From the NCBI RefSeq assembly GCF_937926365.1, contig NZ_CALAOH010000053.1, positions 1 through 64,000 of the forward strand: 64,000 bases of DNA, written 5' to 3'. A model generated the notes under the pieces. That model saw only the letters and a program-made list of their open reading frames with translations. It made no database searches and was not told where the DNA came from. This document shows positions 18,861 to 27,563 of the stretch, one piece after another (the stretch's first letter is position 1; every line of letters starts with the position of its first letter). The position numbers were made by a program, and so were the translations under genes. The DNA is from an uncultured Azohydromonas sp. (GTDB lineage: Bacteria; Pseudomonadota; Gammaproteobacteria; Burkholderiales; Burkholderiaceae_C).

Positions 18861-19181
18861 GTGGCTTGGTGGTTGATCGTGGTGGCGGGGCTGTTCGAGG
18901 TGGGTTGGGCCATCGGCCTGAAATACACGGAGGGCTTCACGCGCCTCTGGCCGACGCTGGGCACGGTGGGCTCGATGGTGGCGAGCGTCGTGCTGCTGGG
19001 CCTGGCGATGAAGCAGTTGCCCGTCGGGACGGCCTACGCGGTCTGGACCGGCATCGGGGCGGTGGGCACCGCCGTGCTGGGCATCGTGCTGTTCGGCGAG
19101 TCGGCAGCGGCCGGACGGCTGGTGTGCCTGGCGCTGATCTCCGCGGGCATCGTCGGGCTGAAGTTCGTGACGCCGCATTGA
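18861..19181 (+). CDS. gdx: Small multidrug resistance family exporter, Gdx/SugE type (guanidinium exporter)
   Basis: 106 residues from a GTG at 18861 with GGAG just upstream. Four hydrophobic helices make up the whole protein. E13 in the first helix (WWLIVVAGLFEVGW) is the conserved proton/substrate-coupling Glu. The GLKYTEGFTR and MKQLPVGTAYAVWTGIGAVG segments match the Gdx/SugE subgroup, which exports guanidinium as an antiparallel dimer, rather than the EmrE drug exporters. No guanidine riboswitch motif was recognised upstream; a divergent LysR gene lies there instead. Confidence 0.85.
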   Translation: MAWWLIVVAGLFEVGWAIGLKYTEGFTRLWPTLGTVGSMVASVVLLGLAMKQLPVGTAYAVWTGIGAVGTAVLGIVLFGESAAAGRLVCLALISAGIVGLKFVTPH

Positions 19182-19489
19182 TGAATGCGACAACAGCTTC
19201 GAGCCGGGAGTGAAGGCTCACCGCCCGGTTTGGATGGCGGGCAGTTGCAGGGTCAACCGCAGCGCGATGCCTTGTCAGCCCGGATGCTGAGGCGGGGCGC
19301 CAGGCATGGCGGACTTCGCGCTGCGGTGGAGATTCGGGCTGGAAGCCCGCCTTGAACCCTGCGCGCCTTCAAACACTCGGCTTACCGGGTACGCAGTTTG
19401 CAGATGTGGCTCTATCCCGTCGTGTTCCCTGGCGAGGGTTTCGCCCGGGAACGCAGACAGCGGGACCTCAAATGGAACAGGAGATCTTC
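19182..19489. other. 308-base intergenic region
   Basis: Nothing beyond the ribosome site AGGAG of the next gene could be identified. The open frame that extends upstream of 19490 shows no conserved pattern before its MSIQN start. Confidence 0.5.
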
Positions 19490-20002
19490 ATGAGCATTCA
19501 GAACCCGGCTGACAAGGACAAATCCCACCCGGTTGCCACGGGCACCGGTGCTGTAGTGGGTGGCGCGGCTGGCGGCATTGCCGGCGGCGCTGCCGCGGGC
19601 GCCGCGGTTGGCGGCATGACGGGCCCGGTCGGCGCGGCGGTAGGCGCCGTTGCGGGCGCAGTGGTCGGCGCCCTGGCTGGAAAGGGCATCGCGAACGCCG
19701 TCGATCCGGCCGTCGAAGACCAGTACTGGCGCGACAACTATTCGAGCCGTCCGTATGTGAGCGGCGGAAGCTACGACGACTACGGCCCCGCGTACCGCTA
19801 TGGCGTGGATGCCTACACGCGCTACCCCAACCGCTCTTTCGACGACGTCGAGTCCGACCTGGGCCGGGACTGGAACACCCAGCGCGGCAGCTCAAGCCTG
19901 GAGTGGGAACGCGCCAAGCACGCCTCGCGCGACGCATGGCACCGCGTGAGCAACGCGGCCGAGCGCGCCATCCCGGGTGACTCGGACCGCGACGGCCGGT
20001 AA
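19490..20002 (+). CDS. Glycine-zipper protein of unknown function
   Basis: 170 residues from the ATG at 19490, with AGGAG at correct spacing; the frame is open further upstream but has no matching ribosome site. Residues 17-68 are a long Gly/Ala zipper (GAVVGGAAGGIAGGAAAGAAVGG, then further G-A repeats) able to insert in or pack against a membrane. The C-terminal half is acidic and Tyr/Arg-rich with YRYGVDAYTRYP and DVESDLGRDWNT segments. No signal peptide is obvious. Similar proteins in Burkholderiales are uncharacterised; a stress or envelope role is only a guess. Confidence 0.7.
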   Translation: MSIQNPADKDKSHPVATGTGAVVGGAAGGIAGGAAAGAAVGGMTGPVGAAVGAVAGAVVGALAGKGIANAVDPAVEDQYWRDNYSSRPYVSGGSYDDYGPAYRYGVDAYTRYPNRSFDDVESDLGRDWNTQRGSSSLEWERAKHASRDAWHRVSNAAERAIPGDSDRDGR

Positions 20003-20055
20003 AAGAGGGTCAGGCGCGAGCTCCCGCGCCTGCCATCGATGATTGGAGAGCCACC

Positions 20056-20535
20056 GTGGTCAGCAAGAACACCGTTTGCCTCTGGTACGACGGCACCGCC
20101 GTTGAAGCGGCCCGGTTCTATGCCGCAACCTTCCCGGACAGCTCGGTGGGCGCGATCCATCGCGCCCCCGGCGACTTTCCCTCCGGCAAGGAGGGCGACG
20201 TGCTGCTGGTCGAGTTCACCGTGATGGGCATTCCCTGCATCGGCCTCAACGGCGGCCCGGCCTTCAAGCACAACGAGGCCTTTTCGTTCCAGGTGGCAAC
20301 CGACGACCAGGCCGAAACCGATCGCCTGTGGAACACGATCGTCGGCAACGGCGGCCAGGAGAGCGCCTGCGGCTGGTGCAAGGACAAGTGGGGCCTGTCG
20401 TGGCAGATCACGCCACGCGCCCTCACGGACGCCATCGCCGATCCGGACCGCGCCGCGGCCAAGCGCGCCTTCGACGCGATGATGCAGATGACCAAGATCG
20501 ACATCGCCGCCATCGAGGCGGCCCGGCGCGGCTGA
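20056..20535 (+). CDS. VOC/PhnB-like protein (3-demethylubiquinone methyltransferase-like fold)
   Basis: 159 residues from a GTG at 20056 with GGAGAG upstream. The pattern VCLWYDGTAVEAARFYAATFPDSSVG, GDVLLVEFTVMGIPCIGLNGGPAFKHNEAFSFQV and CGWCKDKWGLSWQITP is that of PhnB-like single-domain VOC proteins often called 3-demethylubiquinone-9 3-methyltransferases. No SAM-binding motif is present, so real methyltransferase activity is unlikely. Function unknown; it lies 53 bases after the glycine-zipper gene on the same strand. Confidence 0.75.
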   Translation: MVSKNTVCLWYDGTAVEAARFYAATFPDSSVGAIHRAPGDFPSGKEGDVLLVEFTVMGIPCIGLNGGPAFKHNEAFSFQVATDDQAETDRLWNTIVGNGGQESACGWCKDKWGLSWQITPRALTDAIADPDRAAAKRAFDAMMQMTKIDIAAIEAARRG

Positions 20536-20618
20536 GCGCATCAGTTGGCCGGCGCAACCGGCCTGGCCTCGTCGAAGCGCCGGGCCGTGCAGGTGCCGGC
20601 CCCTGACGAGGTCGCTTC

Positions 20619-21815
20619 TCAAAGCCCCTCGCGCAGCAGCCCCCGCGCCGCCAGGTTGCCGATGAAGGCCCGCAGCCCGAAGCGCCACGGCGGCGCCGCC
20701 TCGCTGTGCGTGACGCGGTTGAGCAGCTCGCCCAGCCGCTCGCTGCGGATGCTCACCAGGTCGCCCAGCTTGTGAGTGAAGCCGCCGCCGGGCTGGTCAC
20801 GGTCCTCGATGGGCGCGAAGAGCGTGCCCAGGAACAGCATGAAACCATCCGGGTACTGGTGCGCCGCCAGCGTCTGCGCCACCAGCTCCGTCGGGTCGCG
20901 GCTGATGCTGCTCATGGTGTTGATGCCGCGCAGCTCGAAGCCGTCCTCGCCCGTGACGCGCAGGTGCACCGTCTCGCGGCGCACGTCGTCGAGCGTGAAG
21001 CTCGCGTCGAAGAGCCGGATGAACGGGCCGATGGCGCAGGAGGCGTTGTTGTCCTTGGCCTTGCCCAGCAGCAGCGCGCTGCGGCCCTCGATGTCGCGCA
21101 GGTTGACGTCGTTACCGAGCGTCGCACCCACGATCTGGCCACGGCTGTTGACGGCCAGCACCACCTCGGGCTCCGGGTTGTTCCAGGACGAGTCGGCGCG
21201 GATGCCGATGTCCTCGCCGCTGCCCACCGAGGAGAGCACCGGCGCCTTGGTGAACACCTCCGCGTCCGGGCCGATGCCCACTTCCAGGTACTGCGACCAC
21301 AGCCCGCGCTGCTGCAGCAGCGCCTTGAGCGCCATGGCCTGCGGCGAGCCGGGCTTGATGTCCGCCAGGTTGCTGCCAACCAGCTCCAGCACCTGCGCGC
21401 GCAGCGCCTGGGCGCGCGAGGCGTCGCCGCGGGCCTGCTCCTCGATCACGCGCTCGATGAGGCTGGTGGCGAAGGTCACGCCCGCGGCCTTGACGACCTG
21501 CAGGTCGCAAGGCGCCAGCAGCCAGGGCTGCCCTTCGTCGCGGGCGCCGGGCAGGCTGTTGGCCAGCAGCGCCTGCACGTCGCACAGGCGCCGGCCGGCG
21601 GTTTCGCGCACGGCCTGGGCCGGGTCCTCCGACTCCAGCAGCGTGCTCACGGTGGGGAAAGCCTCGCTCAGGTCGAACACGCCTTCGTTGCGCAGCGCAA
21701 CCACGGCCGGGCCGGCCACGGGGCCGGGCACCCAGACGCGGCCGATCAACGTGCCGGTGAGGGCGTCAACGGGGAGGAGGGTTTCAGGGGTGAGGGGGGT
21801 TGAGGCAGTGGTCAT
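20619..21815 (-). CDS. xylX: Fumarylacetoacetate hydrolase family protein, probable 2-keto-3-deoxy-pentonate dehydratase (XylX-like)
   Basis: 398 residues. The FAH fold is seen in GIGPDAEVFTKAPVLSSVGSGEDIGIRADSSWNNPEPEVVLAVNSRG, where the Glu residues of the E-D...E-P-E-V motif bind the divalent metal. Length and N-terminus (GRVWVPGPVAGPAVVALRNEGVFDLSE) fit the XylX branch, which dehydrates 2-keto-3-deoxy-D-xylonate to 2-oxoglutarate semialdehyde. The linked xylD-like gene upstream supports this. It is the last gene of the operon; the semialdehyde dehydrogenase that would complete the Weimberg route is not in the window. Confidence 0.75.
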   Translation of the reverse strand: MTTASTPLTPETLLPVDALTGTLIGRVWVPGPVAGPAVVALRNEGVFDLSEAFPTVSTLLESEDPAQAVRETAGRRLCDVQALLANSLPGARDEGQPWLLAPCDLQVVKAAGVTFATSLIERVIEEQARGDASRAQALRAQVLELVGSNLADIKPGSPQAMALKALLQQRGLWSQYLEVGIGPDAEVFTKAPVLSSVGSGEDIGIRADSSWNNPEPEVVLAVNSRGQIVGATLGNDVNLRDIEGRSALLLGKAKDNNASCAIGPFIRLFDASFTLDDVRRETVHLRVTGEDGFELRGINTMSSISRDPTELVAQTLAAHQYPDGFMLFLGTLFAPIEDRDQPGGGFTHKLGDLVSIRSERLGELLNRVTHSEAAPPWRFGLRAFIGNLAARGLLREGL

Positions 21816-21890
21816 GTCGGGGTCCTTTCAATTCGTGAGGTTGGTAGCGTTCGCGGCGTCCCGAAGGCTGAGGCGCCATGCACCCCACCT

Positions 21891-22035
21891 CGTCATCCCC
21901 GCGCAGGCGGGGATCCAGGCGGTCCCCAAGTCAGCCATGTGCTGATTCGTAGGCACTCCCAGGACATGGAGCGCCGCACCCATGACTCCGTACCAAGGTG
22001 GGACCGCCTGGATTCCCGCCTTCGCGGGAATGACG
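21891..22035. repeat. REPIN-like element: two inverted REP sequences
   Basis: Two 36-base units, 21891-21926 and 22000-22035, are inverted copies that agree at 33 of 36 positions. Each unit itself folds into a short hairpin (CCCCGC-GCAG-GCGGGG on the left, TCCCGC-GAAG-GCGGGA on the right read in reverse). Two of the three differences are paired C-G versus T-A changes that keep the stem. The spacer is 73 bases. The element fills most of the 310-base gap between xylD and xylX, which otherwise holds nothing recognisable. Confidence 0.85.
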
Positions 22036-22125
22036 AAGCAGTAGGCGTGATGTGTCGGCTCGCGGCTACCGGCTCAAGACAGCCGGTTGGCGATGGCCCG
22101 CAAGGGCCACCGCATGGAGCCGCCC

Positions 22126-23907
22126 TCAGTGGTTGTGCCGCGGCGTCTTCTGCGCGATCCGCCGGTACTTGAGCGCGAACTCCAGCGTCGCGCCCTCGGC
22201 GAGCTGCCCGGTCTTCTGCCGGTACAGCTCCTCCCACGGCGAATGGCTCTCGGGCACCGGGGGCTTGGGCAATTCACGCTTGCGGCGCTCGATCTCCTCC
22301 GGTTCCACCAGCGCGTTGCAGGTGCCGGCATTGAGGTCGATGCAGATCATGTCCCCCGTGCGCAGCCACGACAGCCCGCCGCCCGCGGCGCTCTCGGGCG
22401 AGCAGTTCAGGATCGAGGGGCTGTCGGCGGTGCCGCTCTGGCGACCGTCGCCCAGCGTGGGCAGCGTCTCGATGCCGCGGCGGATCAGCGCGTCCGGCGG
22501 CTGCATGTTCACCACCTCCGCCGAGCCCGGCCAGCCGATGGGCCCGGCGCCGCGCATCACCAGGATGCAGCCCTCGTCGATGTCCAGGCTCGGGTCGTTG
22601 ATGCGCGCGTGGTAGTCGTCCGAGCCCTCGAACACGATCGCCCGCGCCTCGAACACGCCTTCCAGCCCCGGCCGGCTCAGGTAGCGGCTGCGGAAGCGCT
22701 CCGAGATCACCGAGGTCTTCATGATCCCGAAGTCGAACAGGTTGCCGCTGAGCACCAGGAAGCCGGCCGCCTCCAGCAGCGGGTCGGAGAAGGGACGGAT
22801 CACCTCGCGGTCCGTGGCCTCGCGGCCCTCCAGGTTCTCCGCGATGCTGCGGCCCGTGACGGTGAGGCAGTCGCCGTGCAGCTTGCCCGCCTGCTGCAGC
22901 TCCCACATCACCGCCGGCACGCCGCCGGCACGGAAGAAGCGTTCGCCCAGGTATTTGCCAGCGGGCTGCATGTTCACCAGCAGCGGCAGGTCGTAGGCGT
23001 GCTCGGTCCAGTCGCTCGGCCGCAGCTCCACGTCCGCGTGGCGCGCCATCGCCATGAGGTGCACCTGCGCGTTGCTGGAGCCGCCGCAGCAGCTCACCAC
23101 CGACAGCGCGTTGAGGAAGCTCTGGCGCGTGAGCAGGCGCGAGGGCCGCAGGTCCTCGTAGGCCATCTCCACGATGCGCCGCCCGGTGTCGTAGGCCATC
23201 TGGCCGCGCTGGCGGTAGGGCGCCGGAATGGCGGCGCAGCCCGGCAGCGACAGGCCCAGCGCCTCGGCCACCGCGTTCATCGTGGAGGCGGTGCCCATGG
23301 TGTTGCAGTGCCCCGCCGAGGGCGCGCTGTCGCAGGCGCGCTGCAGGAACTCCTCCTCGTCGATCTCCCCGGCCGCGAGCTTGCGGCGGCTGCGCCAGAT
23401 CACGGTGCCCGAGCCCACCAGCTCGCCCTCGTGCCAGCCGTCGAGCATGGGACCGCCGGAGAGCACGATGGCCGGGATGTCCACCGTGCAGGCGGCCATG
23501 ATCCCGGCCGGCGTGGTCTTGTCGCAGCCGGTGGTCAGCACCACGGCGTCGATGGGATAGCCGTACAGCACCTCCACCAGCCCCAGGTAGGCCAGGTTGC
23601 GGTCCAGCGCGGCGGTGGGACGGCGGCAGTTCTCGAAGATCGGGTGCACCGGGAATTCCATCGGAATGCCGCCGGCGTCGCGGATGCCGTCGCGCACGCG
23701 CTTGGCCAGCTCCAGGTGGATACGGTTGCAGGGCGAGAGATCGCTGCCCGTCTGCGCGATGCCGATGATCGGCTTGCCGCAGCGCAGCTCGTCCGGCGTG
23801 ATGCCGTAGTTCATGAAGCGCTCCAGGTAGAGCGCGGTCATGTCCGAACGGTGCGGGTCGGCGAACCACTCGCGCGACCGGAATGGGCGCTGGGGCTTCT
23901 TGTCCAT
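22126..23907 (-). CDS. xylD: D-xylonate (pentonate) dehydratase, IlvD/EDD family
   Basis: 593 residues. It closely follows the XylD pattern from the N-terminus (FRSREWFADP, MTALYLERFMNYGITPDELRCGKPIIGIAQTGSDLSPCNRIH) to the C-terminal PRHNH. Cluster-binding and metal-binding segments VVLTTGCDKTTPAG and APSAGHCNTMGTASTMNAV are intact. The enzyme is a cytoplasmic Fe-S dehydratase that converts D-xylonate or a related pentonate to the 2-keto-3-deoxy acid. It lies between a TRAP binding-protein gene and the XylX-like gene on the same strand. Arabinonate cannot be excluded as substrate. Confidence 0.85.
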   Translation of the reverse strand: MDKKPQRPFRSREWFADPHRSDMTALYLERFMNYGITPDELRCGKPIIGIAQTGSDLSPCNRIHLELAKRVRDGIRDAGGIPMEFPVHPIFENCRRPTAALDRNLAYLGLVEVLYGYPIDAVVLTTGCDKTTPAGIMAACTVDIPAIVLSGGPMLDGWHEGELVGSGTVIWRSRRKLAAGEIDEEEFLQRACDSAPSAGHCNTMGTASTMNAVAEALGLSLPGCAAIPAPYRQRGQMAYDTGRRIVEMAYEDLRPSRLLTRQSFLNALSVVSCCGGSSNAQVHLMAMARHADVELRPSDWTEHAYDLPLLVNMQPAGKYLGERFFRAGGVPAVMWELQQAGKLHGDCLTVTGRSIAENLEGREATDREVIRPFSDPLLEAAGFLVLSGNLFDFGIMKTSVISERFRSRYLSRPGLEGVFEARAIVFEGSDDYHARINDPSLDIDEGCILVMRGAGPIGWPGSAEVVNMQPPDALIRRGIETLPTLGDGRQSGTADSPSILNCSPESAAGGGLSWLRTGDMICIDLNAGTCNALVEPEEIERRKRELPKPPVPESHSPWEELYRQKTGQLAEGATLEFALKYRRIAQKTPRHNH

Positions 23908-23958
23908 GAGGTACTTCCGTGCGTGTAGAGGCGCGGGCCCGGTGCCCGCGCCGGGGGC

Positions 23959-24963
23959 TTACTTCTTGCGCGCCTTGTCCAGCTCGGCCATCAGCTCGCG
24001 CGTGCTGTCCTCGCCGAATTCCTTGCTGAACTTGGCCACCACCGGCTGCAGCTTCTCGCGCAGCTTGGCCTGTTCAGCCGCGGGCAATTCCGTGACCTGC
24101 ATGCCGGCCTTCTTCAGCTCGCCCAGCGCCTTGTCGCCGAAGGCACGGATGGTCTGGCGCTCGTAGAGCGTGGCCTCGCGCGCGGCCTCCGTGACCAGCT
24201 TCTGCTCCTCGGCCGAGAGGCTGTCCCAGGTCTTCTTGGACATCAGCAGCACCCAGGCGCTGTAGATGTGGCGCGAGAGCACCAGGTGCTTCTGCACCTC
24301 GTAGAACTTACTGGCCAGGATGGTGGCGGTCGGGTTCTCCTGCCCGTCCACCGCCTTCTGCTCCATGGCGGAGTACAGCTCGGTGAAGGGCATGGGCGTG
24401 GCGTTGGCGCCCAGGGCGCTGAAGCTGTCGATGAACAGCGGGTTCTGGATCACGCGCAGCTTGAGCCCGGCCAGGTCCTCGGCCTTGGCGATGGGGCGGC
24501 GCGAATTGGTCACGTGGCGGAAGCCGTTCTCCCAGAAGCCCAGGCCCACCAGTCCCTTCTCGGGCAGCTTGGCCAGCAGCTTCTGGCCGAAGGCGCTGTC
24601 CAGCACCGCGTCGGCCTCGCGCTCGTTGGCGAAGGCCAGCGGCAGGTTGAGCACGCCGAAGTCTTTCACCAGCGTCACCAGCGTGGAGCTGTCGGGCACC
24701 GTCATCTCCAGCGTGCCGCCGCGCAGCGCCGCGGTCATGGTCACGTCGTTGCCCAGCGTGCCGCTGGCAAAGAGCTTGGCTCCCAGCTTGCCGCCGCTCT
24801 TCTGCGCCAGCAGCTCGTTGAAGCGCTTCACGGCCAGCGCCTGCGGATGGTCATCGCTCAGGCCGATGCCGACCTTGAACACGCGCTCCTTGACCTGCGC
24901 GGCGGCCGGACTGGCCAGCGCCGCCAGCAGGGCCGCGGCCAGGGCGAGGGATTTGAATTTCAT
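23959..24963 (-). CDS. dctP: TRAP transporter substrate-binding protein, DctP family
   Basis: 334 residues from the ATG at 24963 (GGAGA upstream), where a signal peptide begins (MKFKSLALAAALLAALASPAAA). DctP hallmarks are present: KVGIGLSDDHPQALAVKRFNELL, the carboxylate-binding Arg in GLKLRVIQNPLFID and the following PMPFTELYSAMEQKAVDGQENP. It should deliver a sugar acid or other carboxylate to DctQM membrane subunits, but none are encoded here. First gene of the xylD-xylX unit, divergent from a LysR gene. Confidence 0.88.
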   Translation of the reverse strand: MKFKSLALAAALLAALASPAAAQVKERVFKVGIGLSDDHPQALAVKRFNELLAQKSGGKLGAKLFASGTLGNDVTMTAALRGGTLEMTVPDSSTLVTLVKDFGVLNLPLAFANEREADAVLDSAFGQKLLAKLPEKGLVGLGFWENGFRHVTNSRRPIAKAEDLAGLKLRVIQNPLFIDSFSALGANATPMPFTELYSAMEQKAVDGQENPTATILASKFYEVQKHLVLSRHIYSAWVLLMSKKTWDSLSAEEQKLVTEAAREATLYERQTIRAFGDKALGELKKAGMQVTELPAAEQAKLREKLQPVVAKFSKEFGEDSTRELMAELDKARKK

Positions 24964-25123
24964 GCTTGTCTCCTGAGGCTTGTGCTTGGAACGAGGGTCT
25001 GCGCACCCGGCGGCCGGCCGATTCGTGCTCCCTCCCGCAAGGGCACAGCCTAGGCCAGTCCTGAAAATGGGTCCAATCACCGTTTCGCTAAAATCCATTC
25101 CAGGAAGTTATTGATGGATCAGC

Positions 25124-26077
25124 GTGTCGGGAAAACCCTTAACCACGGCCCAGGCCTGCGGCCGGCTGCGTTTCAGGCATTTGCAGTTTCTGGAAATCCT
25201 GGGCCGCACGCGCAATCTGCGCCTCACGGCCGAGCAGATGCACATCACCCAGCCCGCGGCCACCAAGATATTGCTGGACATCGAGGAGATATTCGAGGCG
25301 CGGCTGTTCGAGCGGCTGCCGCGGGAAATGCGCCCCAACGAGCTGGGATTGTTCGTGCTGCGTTATGCCGCGGCCACGCTGGCCGGGCAGAAGAAATTCG
25401 TCGATGAATTCAACGCGCTGAAGCAGGGCGGGCACGGGCACGTGGCGGTGGGCGCCATTTCCGGCTCCGCCGCGCACCTGCTGACGGCCGCGGTGCGGGA
25501 GGCGCACCGGCGCCGACCGCTGCTGGTGTTGAAACTCTTCGAGCAGAGCAGCGACCAGCTCATCGCCTGGCTGGCCGAGCGCCGGATCGACCTGATGATC
25601 GGCCGCTTCACCGAGCCCGCCCAGCGGGGGCCTTTCCAGTACGAGCGTTTGAGCAGCGAAGCGCTGTGCGTGGTGGCCGGCGCCGCGCACCCCTTGCGCG
25701 AATTCCGCCCGTCATCGCTGCGGGAGCTGGCGCACTGGCCCTGGATTCTCTACCCGCATCCCACCGCGCTGAGAAAGGTGTCCGACGGCATCTTCGACGC
25801 CGCCAACCTGCTGCCCGCCGCGGGCATCGTGGAAACCACGTCATTCCTGTTCGCGCTGGAATTGCTGCAATCCACGCCCATGCTGTCGCTGCAGCCTGCG
25901 GCGCTGGTGGACAAATACGTGCAAAAAGGCCTGCTGGCGCGCATTCCCGTGGAAATTCCGGACCACATGCCCGATTACGGCCTGATCACGCGCCAGGGCG
26001 AAATTCCGGCGCCGGTGGTGCAGGAATTCATGGACATCCTGCGCGAGCTGGCGGGCGGGGGCGAGGGCTCGCCTTGA
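25124..26077 (+). CDS. LysR-family regulator, probable controller of the pentonate genes
   Basis: 317 residues from a GTG at 25124, the only start in frame near the domain. The helix-turn-helix (RFRHLQFLEILGRTRNLRLTAEQMHITQPAATKILLDIEE) lies slightly further from the N-terminus than usual, and an effector domain follows. The AATKILLDIEE variant of the recognition helix recalls the GbpR-like sugar-acid regulators. It is divergent from dctP-xylD-xylX with a 160-base gap. Regulation of that operon by a pentonate or its keto acid is the likely role. Confidence 0.85.
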   Translation: MSGKPLTTAQACGRLRFRHLQFLEILGRTRNLRLTAEQMHITQPAATKILLDIEEIFEARLFERLPREMRPNELGLFVLRYAAATLAGQKKFVDEFNALKQGGHGHVAVGAISGSAAHLLTAAVREAHRRRPLLVLKLFEQSSDQLIAWLAERRIDLMIGRFTEPAQRGPFQYERLSSEALCVVAGAAHPLREFRPSSLRELAHWPWILYPHPTALRKVSDGIFDAANLLPAAGIVETTSFLFALELLQSTPMLSLQPAALVDKYVQKGLLARIPVEIPDHMPDYGLITRQGEIPAPVVQEFMDILRELAGGGEGSP

Positions 26078-26194
26078 ATCGAGCCCGCCCGCCGCACCCG
26101 AGGCCGGGCGTGTCGGCGGGCCCGCGCCGCGCAGCAACTTCAAGAAATCGCCACACCGTCCGCCCACACTCGCCTCATCCCGGGAGACCCTGAG

Positions 26195-26800
26195 ATGCCT
26201 GACTGGACCCTGCGCGACGCCCGTCCCGACGACCTGGGCGGCATCGCCACCCTCTACGAGACCTCGGGCCTGGACGCCCCGGGCAGCAGCGAGCCCGAGA
26301 TCCTGCGCACCAACTACGCGCGGCTGATGGCGCTGCCCGGCGCGCGCGTGCTGGTGGCTTGCACAGCCGACGGCACAGTGCTGGGCACGCTCACGCTGTT
26401 CGTGCTGCCGTTGCTGGCGCACCGGGGCACGCCCGCGGCGCTGGTGGAAGACGTGGCGGTACATCCTGCCGCGCAGGGCCGCGGGCTGGGCCGGGCGCTG
26501 GTGGCGCATGCGCTGCGCATCGCCGCGGAGGCCGGCTGCTACAAGCTGGCGCTGAGCTCCAACGCCAGCCGCACGCAGGCCCATGCCTTCTACGAGCGGC
26601 TGGGTTTCAAGCGCCACGGGCTGAGCTTCGTGGCCGAGGTCGGGAGGGCGGCCGAGCCGGCGCCTGGAGCCCGCGCGAGCCGCTATCCTGGCCCCGAGTC
26701 CCACCCGCAGCCTCCGGATGTTCAGCAGGCTGCACTCGGTCCTTTCAATACCGGCCTGGAACAGCGCACCCATCGGGCAACGGACGGCTCACGGAAATGA
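26195..26800 (+). CDS. GNAT-family N-acetyltransferase
   Basis: 201 residues. The acetyl-CoA motif is clear: VEDVAVHPAAQGRGLGRALVAHAL, followed by KLALSSNASRTQAHAFYERLGFKRHG. The fold ends by about residue 150; the remaining 50 residues are low-complexity and may result from read-through of an old stop. The stop codon overlaps the ATG of the next gene (ATGA), so the two are translationally coupled. Acceptor substrate unknown. Confidence 0.8.
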   Translation: MPDWTLRDARPDDLGGIATLYETSGLDAPGSSEPEILRTNYARLMALPGARVLVACTADGTVLGTLTLFVLPLLAHRGTPAALVEDVAVHPAAQGRGLGRALVAHALRIAAEAGCYKLALSSNASRTQAHAFYERLGFKRHGLSFVAEVGRAAEPAPGARASRYPGPESHPQPPDVQQAALGPFNTGLEQRTHRATDGSRK

Positions 26801-27354
26801 TGATGAAGACAATCAATGCAGCCACCTGTGCCCTGGTGCTCGTGGACTACCAGGCGCGCCTGATGCCCGCGATCCACGATGCAAGCGCCGTCGTGGCCAC
26901 GGCGGTGCGGCTGGCCCAGGCGGCGCGGGTGCTGGAGATCCCGGTCCTGGGCACGGAGCAGAACCCAGCCGGCCTGGGTCCCAACGCGCAGCAGGTGAAG
27001 GCCCTGTGCGGGCGCACCGTGTCCAAGACGCATTTCAACGCGTGCGCCGACGGACTGGTCGAGGCGCTGCACGGGGCCAAGGCAAGCTGTGACCAGGTGG
27101 TCGTCGCCGGGTGCGAGGCTCACGTCTGCATGCTCCAGACCGCACTGGGGCTGTTGCGGGCGGGCAAGCAGGTGTGGGTCGTCGAAAACGCCAGCGGCTC
27201 GCGCCGGCCATCCGACCACGCGGCCGCCATGCGAAGGCTGGCAGCCGCCGGGGCGACCATCGTCACGCACGAGATGGTGCTCTTCGAGTGGCTCGACGAC
27301 TGCAAGCATCCGCGCTTCAAGGAAGTCCTGGAACTCATCAAGGCCGCTGACTGA
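26797..27354 (+). CDS. Isochorismatase-superfamily cysteine hydrolase
   Basis: 185 residues starting at the first of three consecutive ATG codons, which overlaps the GNAT stop. The triad is visible: D17 in ALVLVDYQ, K77 in TVSKTHF and C111 in VVVAGCEAHVCM. These are residues used to hydrolyse amides or enol ethers in YcaC, nicotinamidase and isochorismatase relatives. The TEQNPAGLG segment resembles the YcaC-like group. Substrate unknown. Confidence 0.82.
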   Translation: MMMKTINAATCALVLVDYQARLMPAIHDASAVVATAVRLAQAARVLEIPVLGTEQNPAGLGPNAQQVKALCGRTVSKTHFNACADGLVEALHGAKASCDQVVVAGCEAHVCMLQTALGLLRAGKQVWVVENASGSRRPSDHAAAMRRLAAAGATIVTHEMVLFEWLDDCKHPRFKEVLELIKAAD

Positions 27355-27563
27355 GGGCTTCGCGAGGCGTCGGCCTCGTTGGCAAGGAAGTGCGGGCCGC
27401 GGCCGGGGCTGAGAAACACGGCATCGGGCCCGCGCGCGGGGCCAGTGCCCTGCACCCGCCGGAGCATGAGCGGGTTCCAACCATGGGGCTCATGGCCTTG
27501 AAATTGCTGGCGACCGGGCCCGACCCGGATCACCATGAGCAGGACGCATCACGACGTTTTGTC

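Noticed and set aside
20056..20535. Ubiquinone methyltransferase
   Set aside because: The common family name is misleading: the protein has a VOC/PhnB fold and no SAM-binding motif.
26645..26800. Frameshift or fusion at the C-terminus of the GNAT protein
   Set aside because: The tail is low-complexity but the stop overlaps the next start in a normal ATGA junction, so the reading frame is probably real.
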